From positions 19,747-83,746 of the forward strand of contig JBJMGV010000009.1 in assembly GCA_045807725.1 (NCBI GenBank): a DNA stretch of 64,000 nucleotides. Reading direction: 5' to 3'. Source of the stretch: DATENM01 sp045807725 (GTDB taxonomy: Bacteria; Acidobacteriota; Blastocatellia; UBA7656). A program made the translations under genes and the position numbers. This document shows, piece by piece, positions 41,171-52,500 of this stretch (the first letter of the stretch is position 1; each line of letters starts with the position of its first letter). Under the pieces are notes generated by a model. That model had not been told where the DNA came from. It was given only the letters and a program-made list of their open reading frames with translations, and did no database searches.

Positions 41171-42406
41171 ATGTCAACGATTCGCGCCTTCCGCGCCGAG
41201 CGCCCGCCCAAAGAGAAAGCCGCGCTGGTTTCCGCCGTCCCTTATGATGTAGTCAACACCACAGAAGCCCGCGAACTGGCCGCTGACAACCCGCTGAGCT
41301 TCTTGCATGTCTCGCGGCCCGAAATCGACCTGCCCGATGGTACGGACATCTACGCAGATGCCGTCTATGAAAAGGGTAAAGAAAATTACGAAAAGCTGCG
41401 CCGCGCTGCGCCGCTCACCGTCGAAGAGCGGCCAAGCTTATATGTTTACCGCCAGCGCATGGGTAATCACGAACAGACAGGGCTTGCGGCCTGTTGTTCG
41501 ATTGACGAATACGACGCCGACATCATCCGCAAGCACGAGCGCACGCGCAAAGATAAAGAAGACGACCGCACGCGCCACATGATTACGATTGGCGCGCAGA
41601 CCGGCCCGGTCTTTCTCACCTATCGCGGGCGCGACCAGATCAACGCCATCATCGAGCGCACGAAGCAGAATGATCCGGTAGCCGATCTCGTCGCCGCCGA
41701 TGATGTCAGCCACACCGTCTGGCGTGTTGCCGATGAAGACACGCCGCAACTCGTCGAAGCGTTCGAGCAAGTGCCGTTGCTTTACATTGCCGACGGCCAC
41801 CACCGCGCCGCCAGCGCCAGCCGTGCCCGCGCCGCCTTGCGCGAGCGGAACCCGAATCATGCAGGCGACGAAGAGTACAACTACTTCCTCACGGTTCTCT
41901 TCCCCGCCGATCAGGTCCGCATACTGCCGTACAATCGAACCGTCAAAGACCTGAACGGCATGAGCGCCAACGAGTTTGTAAAGAAGCTTACTGAAGTCTT
42001 CACCATCGCCGCGACCGATGATCCACAGCCGGCGCGCAAGGGCGACATCCGCGTGTACCTCGAAGGCCGATGGCATCGGCTAACCGTACCCGGCGAAAGC
42101 CGCGAGGCCGACAATCCCATCGCGTCGCTCGACGTGAGCGTGCTGCAAGAGCGCGTGCTCGATCCGCTGCTCGGCATCAAAGACGTGCGCACCGACAAGC
42201 GCATTGATTTCGTCGGTGGCATTCGCGGCGCGGCGGCGCTTGAGCAGGCGGTCAACGAAGGTCGCGCCGCCGTGGCCTTTGAACTTTACCCGGTGACGGT
42301 TGACGAGTTGATGGCCATCGCCGATGCCAACGAAATCATGCCGCCCAAGTCCACATGGTTTGAGCCGAAGCTGCGCGATGGCCTGCTGAGCCACCTGATT
42401 GGCTAG
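41171..42406 (+). CDS. DUF1015 family protein of the serine cluster
   Basis: 411 residues from ATG 41171 (GGAGAG ahead), starting MSTIRAFRAERPPKEKAALVSAVPYDVV, the family opening. Conserved blocks are NPLSFLHVSRPEIDLP, KHERTRKDKEDDRTRH, VADGHHRAASASRARA-type (YIADGHHRAASASR) and KSTWFEPKLRDGLLSHLI at the end. DUF1015 recurs next to serA and serC in many bacteria, and the fold has been linked to the ParB/sulfiredoxin superfamily, but no enzymatic role is established to my knowledge. Its place at the head of this cluster suggests a function in phosphoserine or serine metabolism. Confidence 0.9.
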   Translation: MSTIRAFRAERPPKEKAALVSAVPYDVVNTTEARELAADNPLSFLHVSRPEIDLPDGTDIYADAVYEKGKENYEKLRRAAPLTVEERPSLYVYRQRMGNHEQTGLAACCSIDEYDADIIRKHERTRKDKEDDRTRHMITIGAQTGPVFLTYRGRDQINAIIERTKQNDPVADLVAADDVSHTVWRVADEDTPQLVEAFEQVPLLYIADGHHRAASASRARAALRERNPNHAGDEEYNYFLTVLFPADQVRILPYNRTVKDLNGMSANEFVKKLTEVFTIAATDDPQPARKGDIRVYLEGRWHRLTVPGESREADNPIASLDVSVLQERVLDPLLGIKDVRTDKRIDFVGGIRGAAALEQAVNEGRAAVAFELYPVTVDELMAIADANEIMPPKSTWFEPKLRDGLLSHLIG

Positions 42407-42625
42407 AAGGCAGGAAGCAGGAGGCAGTCGGTCGCGTAGGTCTAAGCTCCGTTAGGAGCGTGATGTTTATAGTTACCGATGCTAATGACGATACAAGCTC
42501 CGTCAGGAGCGCAATGTTGACATCGCGCCCCTACGGGGCTTCGTCATCTCCATCAGCAATAACTATAAACATCGCGTCCCTACGGGACTGCTGATTACTG
42601 GCCACTGCCTCCTGCCTCCTGCCTG
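42407..42625. repeat. Composite repeat, CTCCGT-hairpin family (copy 2 of 4)
   Basis: The left arm AAGGCAGGAAGCAGGAGGCA starts at the first base after the DUF1015 stop. The right arm is CTGCCTCCTGCCTCCTGCCT. The core carries four short hairpins (AAGCTCCGTTAGGAGCG and variants) joined by ATGTTTATAG, ATGTTGACAT and CTATAAACAT linkers. The arms use different words from copies 1, 3 and 4 while the core is shared. Confidence 0.9.
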
Positions 42626-42747
42626 TTGAAAAGCTGTGATCGCCGTCACAGGAAACGGTGACAGCGGTCATTGCCTGCCTCGCCGGCCTGCCATAGAGTT
42701 TTTATTCCGGCCCGCCGTGGCGCGGAAATAAAACGCGAAGGATCTTT

Positions 42748-43995
42748 ATGAACATCCTGGTTCTCAATTGCGGCAGCTCGACCGTTAAGTTCCAACTCAT
42801 CGCCACTGACCTCGACGAAATCAGTCACAACGCCGACCGCAGGCTTGCGCGCGGCACTGTCGAACGCATCGGCGGCGAAGCCATCATCACCTCGAAAGTC
42901 GAAGGCCGCGCCCAACAACGCACCACCGCTTCCCTGCGCGATATGCGCGCCGCCGTCGACCACATCATTCGCTGGGCGACATCAGAAGCCGCCGGCATCG
43001 AAGGCATCCGCAGCGTCGCCGACATCCACGCCGTCGGCCACCGCGTCGTGCATGGCGGCGAACGCTTCACGCATTCCGTACTCATCACCGACGAAGTGCT
43101 CGACGGCATCGAAGATATGATCGAGCTTGCGCCGCTGCACAACCCGGCCAACATCAAAGGCATTCAAGCCGCGAAAGACCTGTTCGGTCCGGGCCTGCCG
43201 CAAGTCGCCGTCTTCGACACGGCGTTTCATCAAACGCTGCCCGAACGCGCTTACCTGTACGCGATTCCATATCAGTTCTACCGCCGCTACAAGGTGCGCC
43301 GCTATGGCTTTCACGGCACCTCGCATCGCTATGTCGCTTATCGTTATCGCCTGCTGCGCAACATCACGCGCGAAGAAACCAGCGTCATCACCTTGCATCT
43401 CGGCAATGGCTGTTCGGCGACAGCGATCAAGAATGGCGATTCGCTCGACACCTCGATGGGCATGACGCCGCTCGAAGGTCTGGTGATGGGCACGCGCGCC
43501 GGCGACATTGACCCGGCCATCATTGATTACCTCGCTGTTAAAGAAGGGCTGTCGCTTCAACAGCTCGAAGCGATGTTGAATAAGCAGTCGGGACTGATCG
43601 GCATTTCGGGACTGACCAACGATATGCGCGAGCTGCTCGAAGAGTCTCACGAAAAGAATGATCGCCGCGCGCGGCTGGCGATTGAAATCTTCTGCTACCG
43701 CGCGCGCAAGTACATTGGCGCATATCTCGCCGCAATGGGCGGCGCGGATGCCATTGTGTTTACGGGTGGTATCGGCGAGAACTCGCCGGAGATTCGCGCG
43801 CTCATCTGCGACGGCTTGCAGTGGGCCGGGCTTGAACTCGACAGCGAACGCAACGCCAACTGCAAATCGGGCTGTGAAGAATTGATCAGCACCGATGCGT
43901 CGCGGCTCGCGGCCTACACGATTCCCACCGACGAAGAATTATTGATCGCGCGTGACACCGTTCGCTGCGTGCGCGGCGCACCACAACGGTATTAA
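42748..43995 (+). CDS. ackA: Acetate kinase
   Basis: 415 residues. The phosphate-binding start MNILVLNCGSSTVKFQLI, then VGHRVVHGGERF, LAPLHNPANIKGI, FDTAFHQTLPE, YGFHGTSHRYVA, TLHLGNGCSATAIKNG, DTSMGMTPLEGLVMGTRAGDIDP and VFTGGIGENSPEIR form the complete acetate/sugar kinase pattern. It interconverts acetate plus ATP with acetyl phosphate. Phosphotransacetylase is not in the window. Its location between DUF1015 and serA is unusual and may simply reflect co-transcription, since serA follows after about 40 bp. Confidence 0.95.
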   Translation: MNILVLNCGSSTVKFQLIATDLDEISHNADRRLARGTVERIGGEAIITSKVEGRAQQRTTASLRDMRAAVDHIIRWATSEAAGIEGIRSVADIHAVGHRVVHGGERFTHSVLITDEVLDGIEDMIELAPLHNPANIKGIQAAKDLFGPGLPQVAVFDTAFHQTLPERAYLYAIPYQFYRRYKVRRYGFHGTSHRYVAYRYRLLRNITREETSVITLHLGNGCSATAIKNGDSLDTSMGMTPLEGLVMGTRAGDIDPAIIDYLAVKEGLSLQQLEAMLNKQSGLIGISGLTNDMRELLEESHEKNDRRARLAIEIFCYRARKYIGAYLAAMGGADAIVFTGGIGENSPEIRALICDGLQWAGLELDSERNANCKSGCEELISTDASRLAAYTIPTDEELLIARDTVRCVRGAPQRY

Positions 43996-44034
43996 AATGC
44001 TTCTTCACGTATTCGGCATACTGGAGGAGCGCAA

Positions 44035-45237
44035 ATGAAAATTCTGATCGCAGATAAATTCCCCGACAACGGCATCAGCGAGTTGAAGGCGGTCGGCTTC
44101 GATGTCGTCTACGACGCGGAGTTGAAAGACGAGGCGCTGACCGAGGCCGTTCACTCGACGGGCGCGGACGTGCTGATCGTGCGCGGCACGACAGTACCGG
44201 GCGCGACGCTCGAAGCGGGTCGCCTGAGCCTGGTCGTGCGCGCAGGCGCGGGCTACAACACGATTGATGTGAAGACGGCGTCGGCGCGCGGCATCTATGT
44301 CGCCAACTGTCCCGGCAAGAACGCCATCGCTGTTGCCGAGCTTGCCTTCGCTTTGATTCTCGCGCTCGACCGTCGCATCCCCGCCAACGCCATTGACCTG
44401 CGCGAAGGCCGATGGAACAAGAAAGAATACAGCAAAGCGCGCGGCCTGTTCGGGCGCACGCTTGGGCTGGTCGGGCTTGGCCGTATCGGTCAAGAGATGA
44501 TTCCGCGCGCCCGTGCTTTTGGTATGCCGGTCGTCGCCTGGAGCCGCTCGCTCACCGCCGCGCACGCCGAAGAACTCGGCGTCCAGATGAAGTCGTCGCC
44601 TGGTGACGTAGCCGCCGCCTGTGACATTCTGAGCGTCCACGTCGCGCTCAAAGACGGCACGCGCAATCTTATTAATGAAGACGTGCTCGCCGCGCTCAAG
44701 CCCGGCTCTTACGTCATCAACACGTCGCGCGCCGAAGTCGTAGATCAGGCGGCGCTCGCGCGCGCCGTCAGCGAGCGTGGCATTCGCGCTGGCCTCGATG
44801 TCTTTGCGGGCGAGCCTGCCGGCGCAACAGGCACGATTGAAGACGACATCTTCAAGCTCGAAGGCGTCATCGGCACACATCACATCGGCGCTTCAACCGA
44901 TCAGGCGCAGCAGGCTATCGCCGATGAGACCTTGCGCATCATCCGCGAATATAAAGAAAAGGGGCGCGCGCCGAATGTAGTCAATCTCGCTAAACAGACG
45001 CCGGCGACGCACCTGCTCGTCATCCGTCACTTCAACCGCGTCGGCGTGCTGGCCGGCGTCTTCGATCAGCTCAAAGCTGCCGACATCAACGTGCAGGAGA
45101 CCGAGAACATCGTCTTCGATGGCGCGATTGCTGCCGTCGCGCGCATCCACCTCGATCAAGCGCCATCAGACGCAACGCTCGACGCAGTGAAAGCCGCGTC
45201 GAGCGACATCATTGAATTGAGCTTGCTCAAACTTTAA
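44035..45237 (+). CDS. serA: D-3-phosphoglycerate dehydrogenase
   Basis: 400 residues. NAD-binding GLVGLGRIGQEMIPRARAFG, substrate Arg in VINTSRAEVVDQAAL, catalytic Glu in GLDVFAGEPAG and His in GTHHIGAST. A single C-terminal ACT domain (about 325-400: LLVIRHFNRVGVLAGVFDQLKAADIN) replaces the long ASB-ACT form, so feedback by serine is possible. It oxidises 3-phosphoglycerate, the first step of serine synthesis. CTGGAGGAGCG precedes the ATG. Its stop is directly followed by a repeat. Confidence 0.95.
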   Translation: MKILIADKFPDNGISELKAVGFDVVYDAELKDEALTEAVHSTGADVLIVRGTTVPGATLEAGRLSLVVRAGAGYNTIDVKTASARGIYVANCPGKNAIAVAELAFALILALDRRIPANAIDLREGRWNKKEYSKARGLFGRTLGLVGLGRIGQEMIPRARAFGMPVVAWSRSLTAAHAEELGVQMKSSPGDVAAACDILSVHVALKDGTRNLINEDVLAALKPGSYVINTSRAEVVDQAALARAVSERGIRAGLDVFAGEPAGATGTIEDDIFKLEGVIGTHHIGASTDQAQQAIADETLRIIREYKEKGRAPNVVNLAKQTPATHLLVIRHFNRVGVLAGVFDQLKAADINVQETENIVFDGAIAAVARIHLDQAPSDATLDAVKAASSDIIELSLLKL

Positions 45238-45376
45238 CAGGGGTCGGGGGTCAGGGGCCGGGGGGCCAGTAAAAGATAATGGCGAACGGCACGGGTTAGC
45301 CTGCTATTCGCCCTATGCAATCATCGCATTTCTTTTGCCGCCTCACCCGGCCCCGGCCCCTGGCACCCGACCCCCA
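45238..45376. repeat. Inverted repeat of GGGTCGGGGGTCAGG words between serA and serC
   Basis: The left arm CAGGGGTCGGGGGTCAGGGG begins at the base after the serA stop. The right arm CCCGGCCCCTGGCACCCGACC is its complement. The centre has AATGGCGAA and TTCGCC that also pair. It ends just before the serC ribosome site. Confidence 0.8.
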
Positions 45377-45390
45377 TTCCGGAGGATATA

Positions 45391-46476
45391 ATGACAGAAC
45401 GCATCTACAACTTTTCCGCAGGCCCGGCGGTGTTGCCGCTTTCGGTGCTCGAACAGGTGCAGCGCGATTTCGTGACGCTGCCCGGCGTCGGCATGTCCAT
45501 CGTCGAGATCAGCCACCGCTCGAAAGTCTTTGACGAAATCATTCAAGGCGCGGAAGCCGATATGCGACGGCTTGCCGGCATCCCCGATAATTATCACATC
45601 CTGTTTCTACAGGGCGGCGCGTCCTTGCAGTTCTCGATGGTGGCGATGAACCTGTTGCCGGCGGGCGGCAAGGCCGATTACATCGTCACCGGCTCGTGGT
45701 CGAAGAAGGCGGTTAAAGAAGCGCAGCGCGTCGGGACTGTCAATGTAGCGGCGACTACAGAAAGCGAAAGCTTCAAGCGCGTGCCGAAGCAGGACGAATT
45801 GAAGCTCGACCCCGAAGCCGCTTACGTTCATATGACGACCAACGAGACGATTCACGGCGTCGAGTATAAGTACGACCCCGACACCGGCGACGTGCCGCTC
45901 GTAGCCGATGCGTCGTCGGACATCTTCAGCGTGCCGATGAATGTTGCCAGGTACGCGATGATCTACGCGGGCGCGCAAAAGAATCTCGCGCCGGCGGGCG
46001 TGACGCTCGCTATTATGCGCGACGACCTGCTCGGTCGCAGTCCGGCCAGCCTGCCGACGATGCTGAACTACAACACGCACGCCAAAGAGCGTTCGCTTTA
46101 CAACACGCCGCCGGTCTTTGCGATCTACGTGATGCGACTGGTGCTGGCGTGGCTGTTGGAGCAGGGCGGACTTGAAGAAGTAGGCCGTCACAACGAAGCG
46201 AAGGCTGGGTTGCTGTACGACGCGATTGATGCGACTGAGTTCTATCGCCCGCACGCGGCCAAAGATAGTCGCTCGCTGATGAACGTGACGTTCCGGCTGC
46301 CGAGTGAAGAGCTTGAAAAGCAGTTTGTAGCCGAAGCTACCAAAGCCGGGCTGGCCGGATTGAAAGGCCACCGCTCGGTCGGCGGCATCCGCGCGTCCAT
46401 CTATAACGCCTTCCCGCGCGAGGGCGTCGAAGCGCTGGTGTCGTTTATGAAAGAGTTCGAGCGCACGAACGGCTGA
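45391..46476 (+). CDS. serC: Phosphoserine aminotransferase
   Basis: 361 residues, with GGAGG five nt from the ATG. NFSAGPAVLPLSVLEQVQRDF, HRSKVFDEI, NYHILFLQGGASLQFSMVAMNLL, ADASSDIFSVP and the PLP lysine in MIYAGAQKNLAPAGVTLAI identify SerC. The end MNVTFRLP, GLKGHRSVGGIRASIYNAFP is standard. It converts 3-phosphohydroxypyruvate and glutamate to phosphoserine, the step after SerA. The final phosphatase serB is not in the window. Confidence 0.96.
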   Translation: MTERIYNFSAGPAVLPLSVLEQVQRDFVTLPGVGMSIVEISHRSKVFDEIIQGAEADMRRLAGIPDNYHILFLQGGASLQFSMVAMNLLPAGGKADYIVTGSWSKKAVKEAQRVGTVNVAATTESESFKRVPKQDELKLDPEAAYVHMTTNETIHGVEYKYDPDTGDVPLVADASSDIFSVPMNVARYAMIYAGAQKNLAPAGVTLAIMRDDLLGRSPASLPTMLNYNTHAKERSLYNTPPVFAIYVMRLVLAWLLEQGGLEEVGRHNEAKAGLLYDAIDATEFYRPHAAKDSRSLMNVTFRLPSEELEKQFVAEATKAGLAGLKGHRSVGGIRASIYNAFPREGVEALVSFMKEFERTNG

Positions 46477-46483
46477 CGCTTCA

Positions 46484-46560
46484 GTGATGAGTGATGAGTA
46501 AAGCGTGAGCATTCATCGCTGCGCCTTCATTCATCACTCATCACTCATCACTCATCACTT
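46484..46560. repeat. Inverted repeat of GTGATGA words between convergent genes
   Basis: GTGATGAGTGATGAGTAAAG on the left and CATCACTCATCACTCATCAC on the right face each other across a short core. The left arm starts 7 nt after the serC stop and the right arm abuts the stop of the convergent macroglobulin gene. It uses the same words as the repeat at 25.6 kb. Confidence 0.85.
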
Positions 46561-46561
46561 C

Positions 46562-49500
46562 TCATTCGACGATCACGCGGTCGGTCGCGCTGCGTCCGAA
46601 GGTTTCCGGGTGATACATCTCTTCGGCCTTCGCCGGCGGCACGACGAACACGCCCGGCGTCGTCGCCCGCGCCACGTAAGAATAAGTGTAGACGCCATCC
46701 CACAGCAGCGAGGCGAAGGCTTCGACCCGCTCGTCGCGCATATTCTGATGCTCATACCAGACCCGCCGCCGCCACCAGCGATTGGTTGATTCTTTCGGGT
46801 CTTGCGGGATGCTGCCCGTCACCGCCAGTTCAGGGTTCATCGCTTCAAGTCCCGCCGGGATGGGATCAACCAGCGCAACGTGATAACGACGCGACACGGC
46901 GACCATCGAAAGCCGCACACGCACACGCGCGCCGGCTTTGACGTGCCACATACCGTCCGCATCGCGGCGCACGTCGTCAGCTTTGTCTATGGCTTCATAA
47001 ACGCGCTCGACCGTGAAGCCGTGCTCCGCCGGCTCAAGCTTCAGACTCGCCGGCGCGTACTGCATGCCGATGCGATAATACAAGCGGCCCGCGCCGTCTT
47101 TAGCTAAAACTACATTCTGCGAAGCGACCGTCTCGGCCAGGTAGCGCATCGGCACCGCGATGTTGAAGCGTTCGGTCGTACGGCCTTTGAACTCGTGATC
47201 GCCGGCGTAGCGGTCGCCGAGCCAGGCGCGCGCCGTGAAGTTCGGCGTCGTCTTCTCGTAAACGCTGAAGTATTTGTCGAGCGCCAGCAGCACGAACGAG
47301 TTCTCCTGCGTGTTCTCCCAGCGTCCCGCTTTGCGATGGCCGAGCAGGCCGCGCACCAGCTTGGGAATCAGATCATTCGTCGGCTGATCGTTAATCAAGG
47401 CTTCGAGAATGATGGCGTCGGCGCGGCGATCCGAATGCAGCAACAGGTAATCGCTGTCCTTGTACGAAGTCACGAAATGGGCCGTAGCGGCCTCTTCTGT
47501 GGAGCGGTTGTTCAGGTGACGGCGAATCGCCGTGACCTCTGCGGTCGAGCCGGCATCGCCGCTCAGCACAGACAACAGCCAGCCGACGGCTTCGAGTGAT
47601 AATCCATTCAAGCCGGCTTCGGCGATCAGGCGACGAGCACGCGCTGCATCGCGGTCGCCCATGCGATTGCGCACGTAGAGCGCGTAGGCGATGAGCGCGC
47701 GGCGGGCGTCGAGGCTGTAATAACCCGGTATGCGCTGCTCGATGCTGCGCAGGTAATCGCGCGAACGATCAAGCATCTCCTTCGGCACGTCGAAGCCTTT
47801 CTCTTTGGCGCGCTGTAACGCGTGCGCAACGTGTATGCTGACGTAAGGCCACGACTCGTCGCCGCGCCGCCAGAAGCCGAAGCCGCCATCCTCATTCTGC
47901 AAGACGCGCAGCCGCTTCACGTCTTTCGCAACCGAATCAATCATCTCTTGCGGCGGCGGCAAGCCTTGCGCTTTGAAAGCCGCCAACACGTCTTTCAACG
48001 CCGCAATCGCTATCACGCGCGAAGACATCTGCTCAGCGCACTCGAACGGATAGCGCGTCAGGTAGAGCACGGCATCAGTCAACGCTTGCAACTCCGTTGA
48101 TGACGTAGTGATCTCGATGCCGCCGAATTGCTTGACCGCATCAGTCGGCGCTTTGACCGGCTGAACGATTGCGCCCGCGTCAATCTCGCCATAAGTGGCG
48201 AAGGCTTCTGTCGTCGCCGGCGTCCACACGGGCAGCGAGACTTCAGCGGCATCGGCCCACTTGCCCGACGCGGCGGCGATTTGAAAACGCGCCGTGCCCG
48301 CGCGCTCTGTGGTCGCGGGGAAGCGCACTTCGACGCGATCATTGGCCGGCACGGTGACGCGGCGGCCCGCGCCGTCGGTGAGCGCAGCGTTAGCGGCTCG
48401 CACGGCAACATTGACTTCCATCGGCGCGTCGGTCTGGTTCTGCACGACGACCGGCAGCTCGAACTTATCACCGAAGTTGAGGAAGCGCGGCGCGCTGGGT
48501 CGCACCATCAACGGCAGCCGAGCGGTGATAGTTGATTCGCCGCCGCCGAACTGACGGCCCCCGGCGACGGCTACGGCCATGATGCGATAGCGCGTCAGGT
48601 TGTCGGGGAGTTTGACCTTCACACTTGCGCGGCCATCCGAATCGGTCGGCACTGACGCGGCAAACGTCGCCAGCGCATTGAAGTCCTCGCGCGTGCGAAT
48701 CGGTGATTCAGGCTCACTGCCGGCGGCGACGCCCTGTGTCATTGATCGCTTTGCCCTCGGTGCGGCGGCTCTATCAGCCGCCATCGCTGAGCTCGGTGCA
48801 ATCATCCTATTCTCAAGGCCAATCTGACCGATGAGCTCGGACGCCAGGTTCAGGTCTGCCGAGTTCGCAAGCAACACCTGATCCCGCAAATTATAGTCTC
48901 TGGTGTCGGCACTGCGTTGCGCGTAGAAGGTCGAAAGCGGGTCGCCGATGCGATAGCCCGTCAGTCCGAGTATGGCTTCGTCAACCACAACTACCGCAAG
49001 CTCACTGCCCGAAACGGCGCGGCCCGCCGAGTCTTTCACCATCACGTCAACAGTCGTCTCGCCGCCCGGCTCTAACGCCTTGTTGCGCGGCACGGCTTCG
49101 ACGGCAAGCTTTCTCGTGATCGGCGGCACGCTCAGGTTCAACGAGCCTTTGGCAAAGGCCGGGCGCTTCGGCAGCTTGTCATTCGCTTTGCCTTCTTCGT
49201 CCGTGCGCGCCGACGCGCCGACCAGATCAACCTGCACAATCACGTTCGGCGTGTAGCCATCTTTGATTGGAACCTTGAGCGTCGTAGACGCCGCGTCCAT
49301 CTTGAAGCGTTCAGTCGTCACAATGCCGGAACGCCTGAGCGTCATCACGCCTTCAGCCGGAGTGAATGGCGCTTGCACCAGTATCTCTGCCGTATCGCCC
49401 GGCTGATATTCTTTGCGGTCAGGAATCAGTTGAGCGTCTTCCTGCTCAACGTCGCGCTTGGGCACGACCTTGCCGCCCGCCACCCACAGCGTCAGCTCGC

Positions 49501-52500
49501 TTTCGTTGCGCCGCTCGCGGTCATCCATGACCGTCGCCGTCACGCGATAGGTGCCGCCTTCTTTCGTCTCAAAGCGACACTCGACCGGCGCGTCGGATGA
49601 TTTGACTTCGCACTCCTGCGGGTTCACTTCCTTCTGCTTCCACTCGCCTTTTTCAAAAACCCAATCGAGCAATACAGCTCGCATCTTGATTGAGCGACCT
49701 GCGACCAGCTTGCCATCAAGATCGCAGGCGATTGCTTGAACGACGAGCGGCTCGCCCTTCTGTACGAAGGTGCGCGGGCTGCGGACGCCGACGTAGAGAT
49801 CAGCCGGATGCACAAGCATCGCGGTCGTCGCCGTCCACTGCTGGCGATTGACATCCGCGACGCTCGCTTCGGCAGTGACGGTCGAAGGGCGCGGCGGGTC
49901 TACGGACAGGAAGTCGATGCGAAGCGAATGCTTGCCCGCGCCGTCGGTGCGGCCCGTGAAGGTTTCGACCTTTTCCGGTTCGTAATTGTAATAACTGATC
50001 CACCATGGCACCCACTTGCCAAAGGTGAAGTCGTCGCGGTTGGGCGGCGTGAACTGCGACGCGCGAGTCGTCACGCGCCAGGTGACTTCAGAATTGGCGA
50101 GGCCGCCGCCGGCATAATACGCAGCCGTTGTGGTGACGTTGGCCGCGTCGCCGACGAAGTGCGGGCCGTCGCTCGCTTGCGCCGTCACTTCAAACTCAGG
50201 CCGGCGAAATTCCTGCACCTGCACTTGATGATTAAAATTCAAATTGCTCAAGGCAACGCTAACATCGCGCGCTTCGAGCTGAAGGTTCGCGTAACCGAGG
50301 TTCATCGTCGCCGGCAGCTTGAATGCGGCGTCGAAGCCGCCAAGCGCATTAACCTGTGCCGTGCCTTTCAACACGTCGTTGCCGCGCGAGTCTTTCAGCG
50401 AGTAAGTAACACTCTTCACATAACCGTCCAGACCGTTGACATCGCCATCCGTGCTGCTGCCGATGCGGCGCAGCCAGCCTTTGACGTGAACCTCTTCGCC
50501 CGGACGATACATCTTGCGGTCGTCGAAGACGAACCACGAAAGCGCGTCGGCTTCAGAGCGACGAACCCAGCCGCTTGTGTTGCCCCCGTCCTCTGGCAGG
50601 AAGGCAACGTCATTACCCTTGCGCGCCACCAGCATCTTCGGCCCGCGCGCGTCGCTCCCGAGTTGCAGGCGCGCGAGTCCGTCGCTCTGTGTGACGACGC
50701 TCGCTTCCGGTTTCGCGCCGGCCTGCGCTACCTCGACTGTCAGTTGCACGCCGTCTATGGGCTTGCCGTCCTTCAATGAAGTCGCCCAGCCGATCAGCTC
50801 TTGTTTATCAACGAACGCGGCCAGGCCAATCTGCGTCGCCTGCGCCCAGGTGATGACGCGCTGGTGGCGGTCGAAGCGGGCGCGTGGCGGCAGGGTGGAC
50901 TCGATGATGGCGACGACCGAGCCGAGATTATTTTCGAGCGCGCGGCTCAGGTCGATGCGGGTTTCGGTCAACTCATCGGCTTCGGCCTTGACCGGCACGG
51001 TTTCATTAACGACGAGGCGACCGGGCAACGTCGCTTTCTGGTTGTAGCTTTCCTCGCCCATGTATTGCGTGAACGCCGGCCAGTCTTCGGGGCCGACGCG
51101 GTAGAGCCGCACTTTCAGCGCCGGCTGGTTGATCGTGTAGACCGAGAGTGCGGGCCGCGCCGCCGGATCAAGCACGAAGCGGGTTCTACCCGGCCCGGTC
51201 AGCGCCGGCTCTGCCGAGCCGACGTTGAACGTCAGCGGCACGTCCGCGCCAAGCGTCTGCCCGAACTGATCGCGTATCGTTGCCGCGAGCTTCACTTGAT
51301 AAGTCGTGCGCCCACGCTTGACGCCCATAATCTGAAGCGTGTTGCCATAGATGGCCGTCTTCATGCCGGCGAATTCCGGCGTGACGCGCACTTGAGATTG
51401 CTCAAAGCTCGCGGCGTCGAGCGGGTTGGTGAAAGTAATTTGCCACACATCGAACGGCGTGCAGCGTTCTTGATAGCCGCAACGGTGCTCGGTCACGCGC
51501 AGTGGCCCGTAGGTGCTAAAGCTGTAGCTCTGCGCGGCGGTCGTCGTGCGCGGCCCTTCGGCTGAAGACGTGCCCGGCCCGACGCTCACGTCAACGCCGG
51601 TGTCCGCCGGCAGCGGCAAGCCAGCGCCGTTCACTGCTACGACGCGGAAGGCAAACCAGCGGTCTTTCTCTGCCGCCTTCGCCATATTGCTGACGCTTTC
51701 GTCGGCAGCGATCTCGTCGCGGCTCGCCAGCCGTAAGCCATACTCGCGTTGGCCGCCGCGCAGCTTGATCGTCTTCAGCACGGCTTCAGGATTGATGCGC
51801 TGATCGAACTCGACAAACATCAGCGGGTCGCGCGTGGTCGGGCCGACTTGCGGATAGAACTGCTTGACCTGCGGCGGCGGCGTGCTGAAGCGCCACGCAC
51901 GGGTCGTCGCCAGATTGGCTCCCGTAGCCGATTTCGTGCCTTTGACGACTTCGACTTGATAATCGGTCGCCATCGGCAGGTGGCCGTCGGTTTCAAACAG
52001 CAGCGTCTTGGTTCCGACCCAGCGCCAGCGCCCTTGCGGCTGCGGCGTCAGGCGCACGGGCACACCTTCAGCAAGGCTGTCGGCGTGCGAGGTGACGGCG
52101 ACCATCGGCTGCGAAAACGTCACGCTCAATTGCGCGGCAATTGGCACGTCGCCTTCGGGAGCAAAGCGCACGACTTCAAGCGGGCCGCTCGCAGGTTGCG
52201 GGACATCGCGTGATTCGGCGGGCGGGAACGATGCGTTGACGGTCGTACCCGTGCGCGGCGGCGGCAATGATTTTTCTCTGAGCGCGAAGTCCTGTTCATC
52301 ACCGGCTTCTGTTTTGAGAAGCGGCAAGCGGCGCAGCACTCGATCCGTTTCGTCGGCGGCAAGCAGCGTGGCTTCGGCGCGCGGGTTGGCCGCAGCGGTA
52401 TCAGTCACAGGCGAACCCTCGCTCAGCTTGATCTGTAATCCTTGTTGCATCGTCGTCACCTGCGAGCCGGGCGCGGGCCGGCGCACACGTTGCGCGCTCG

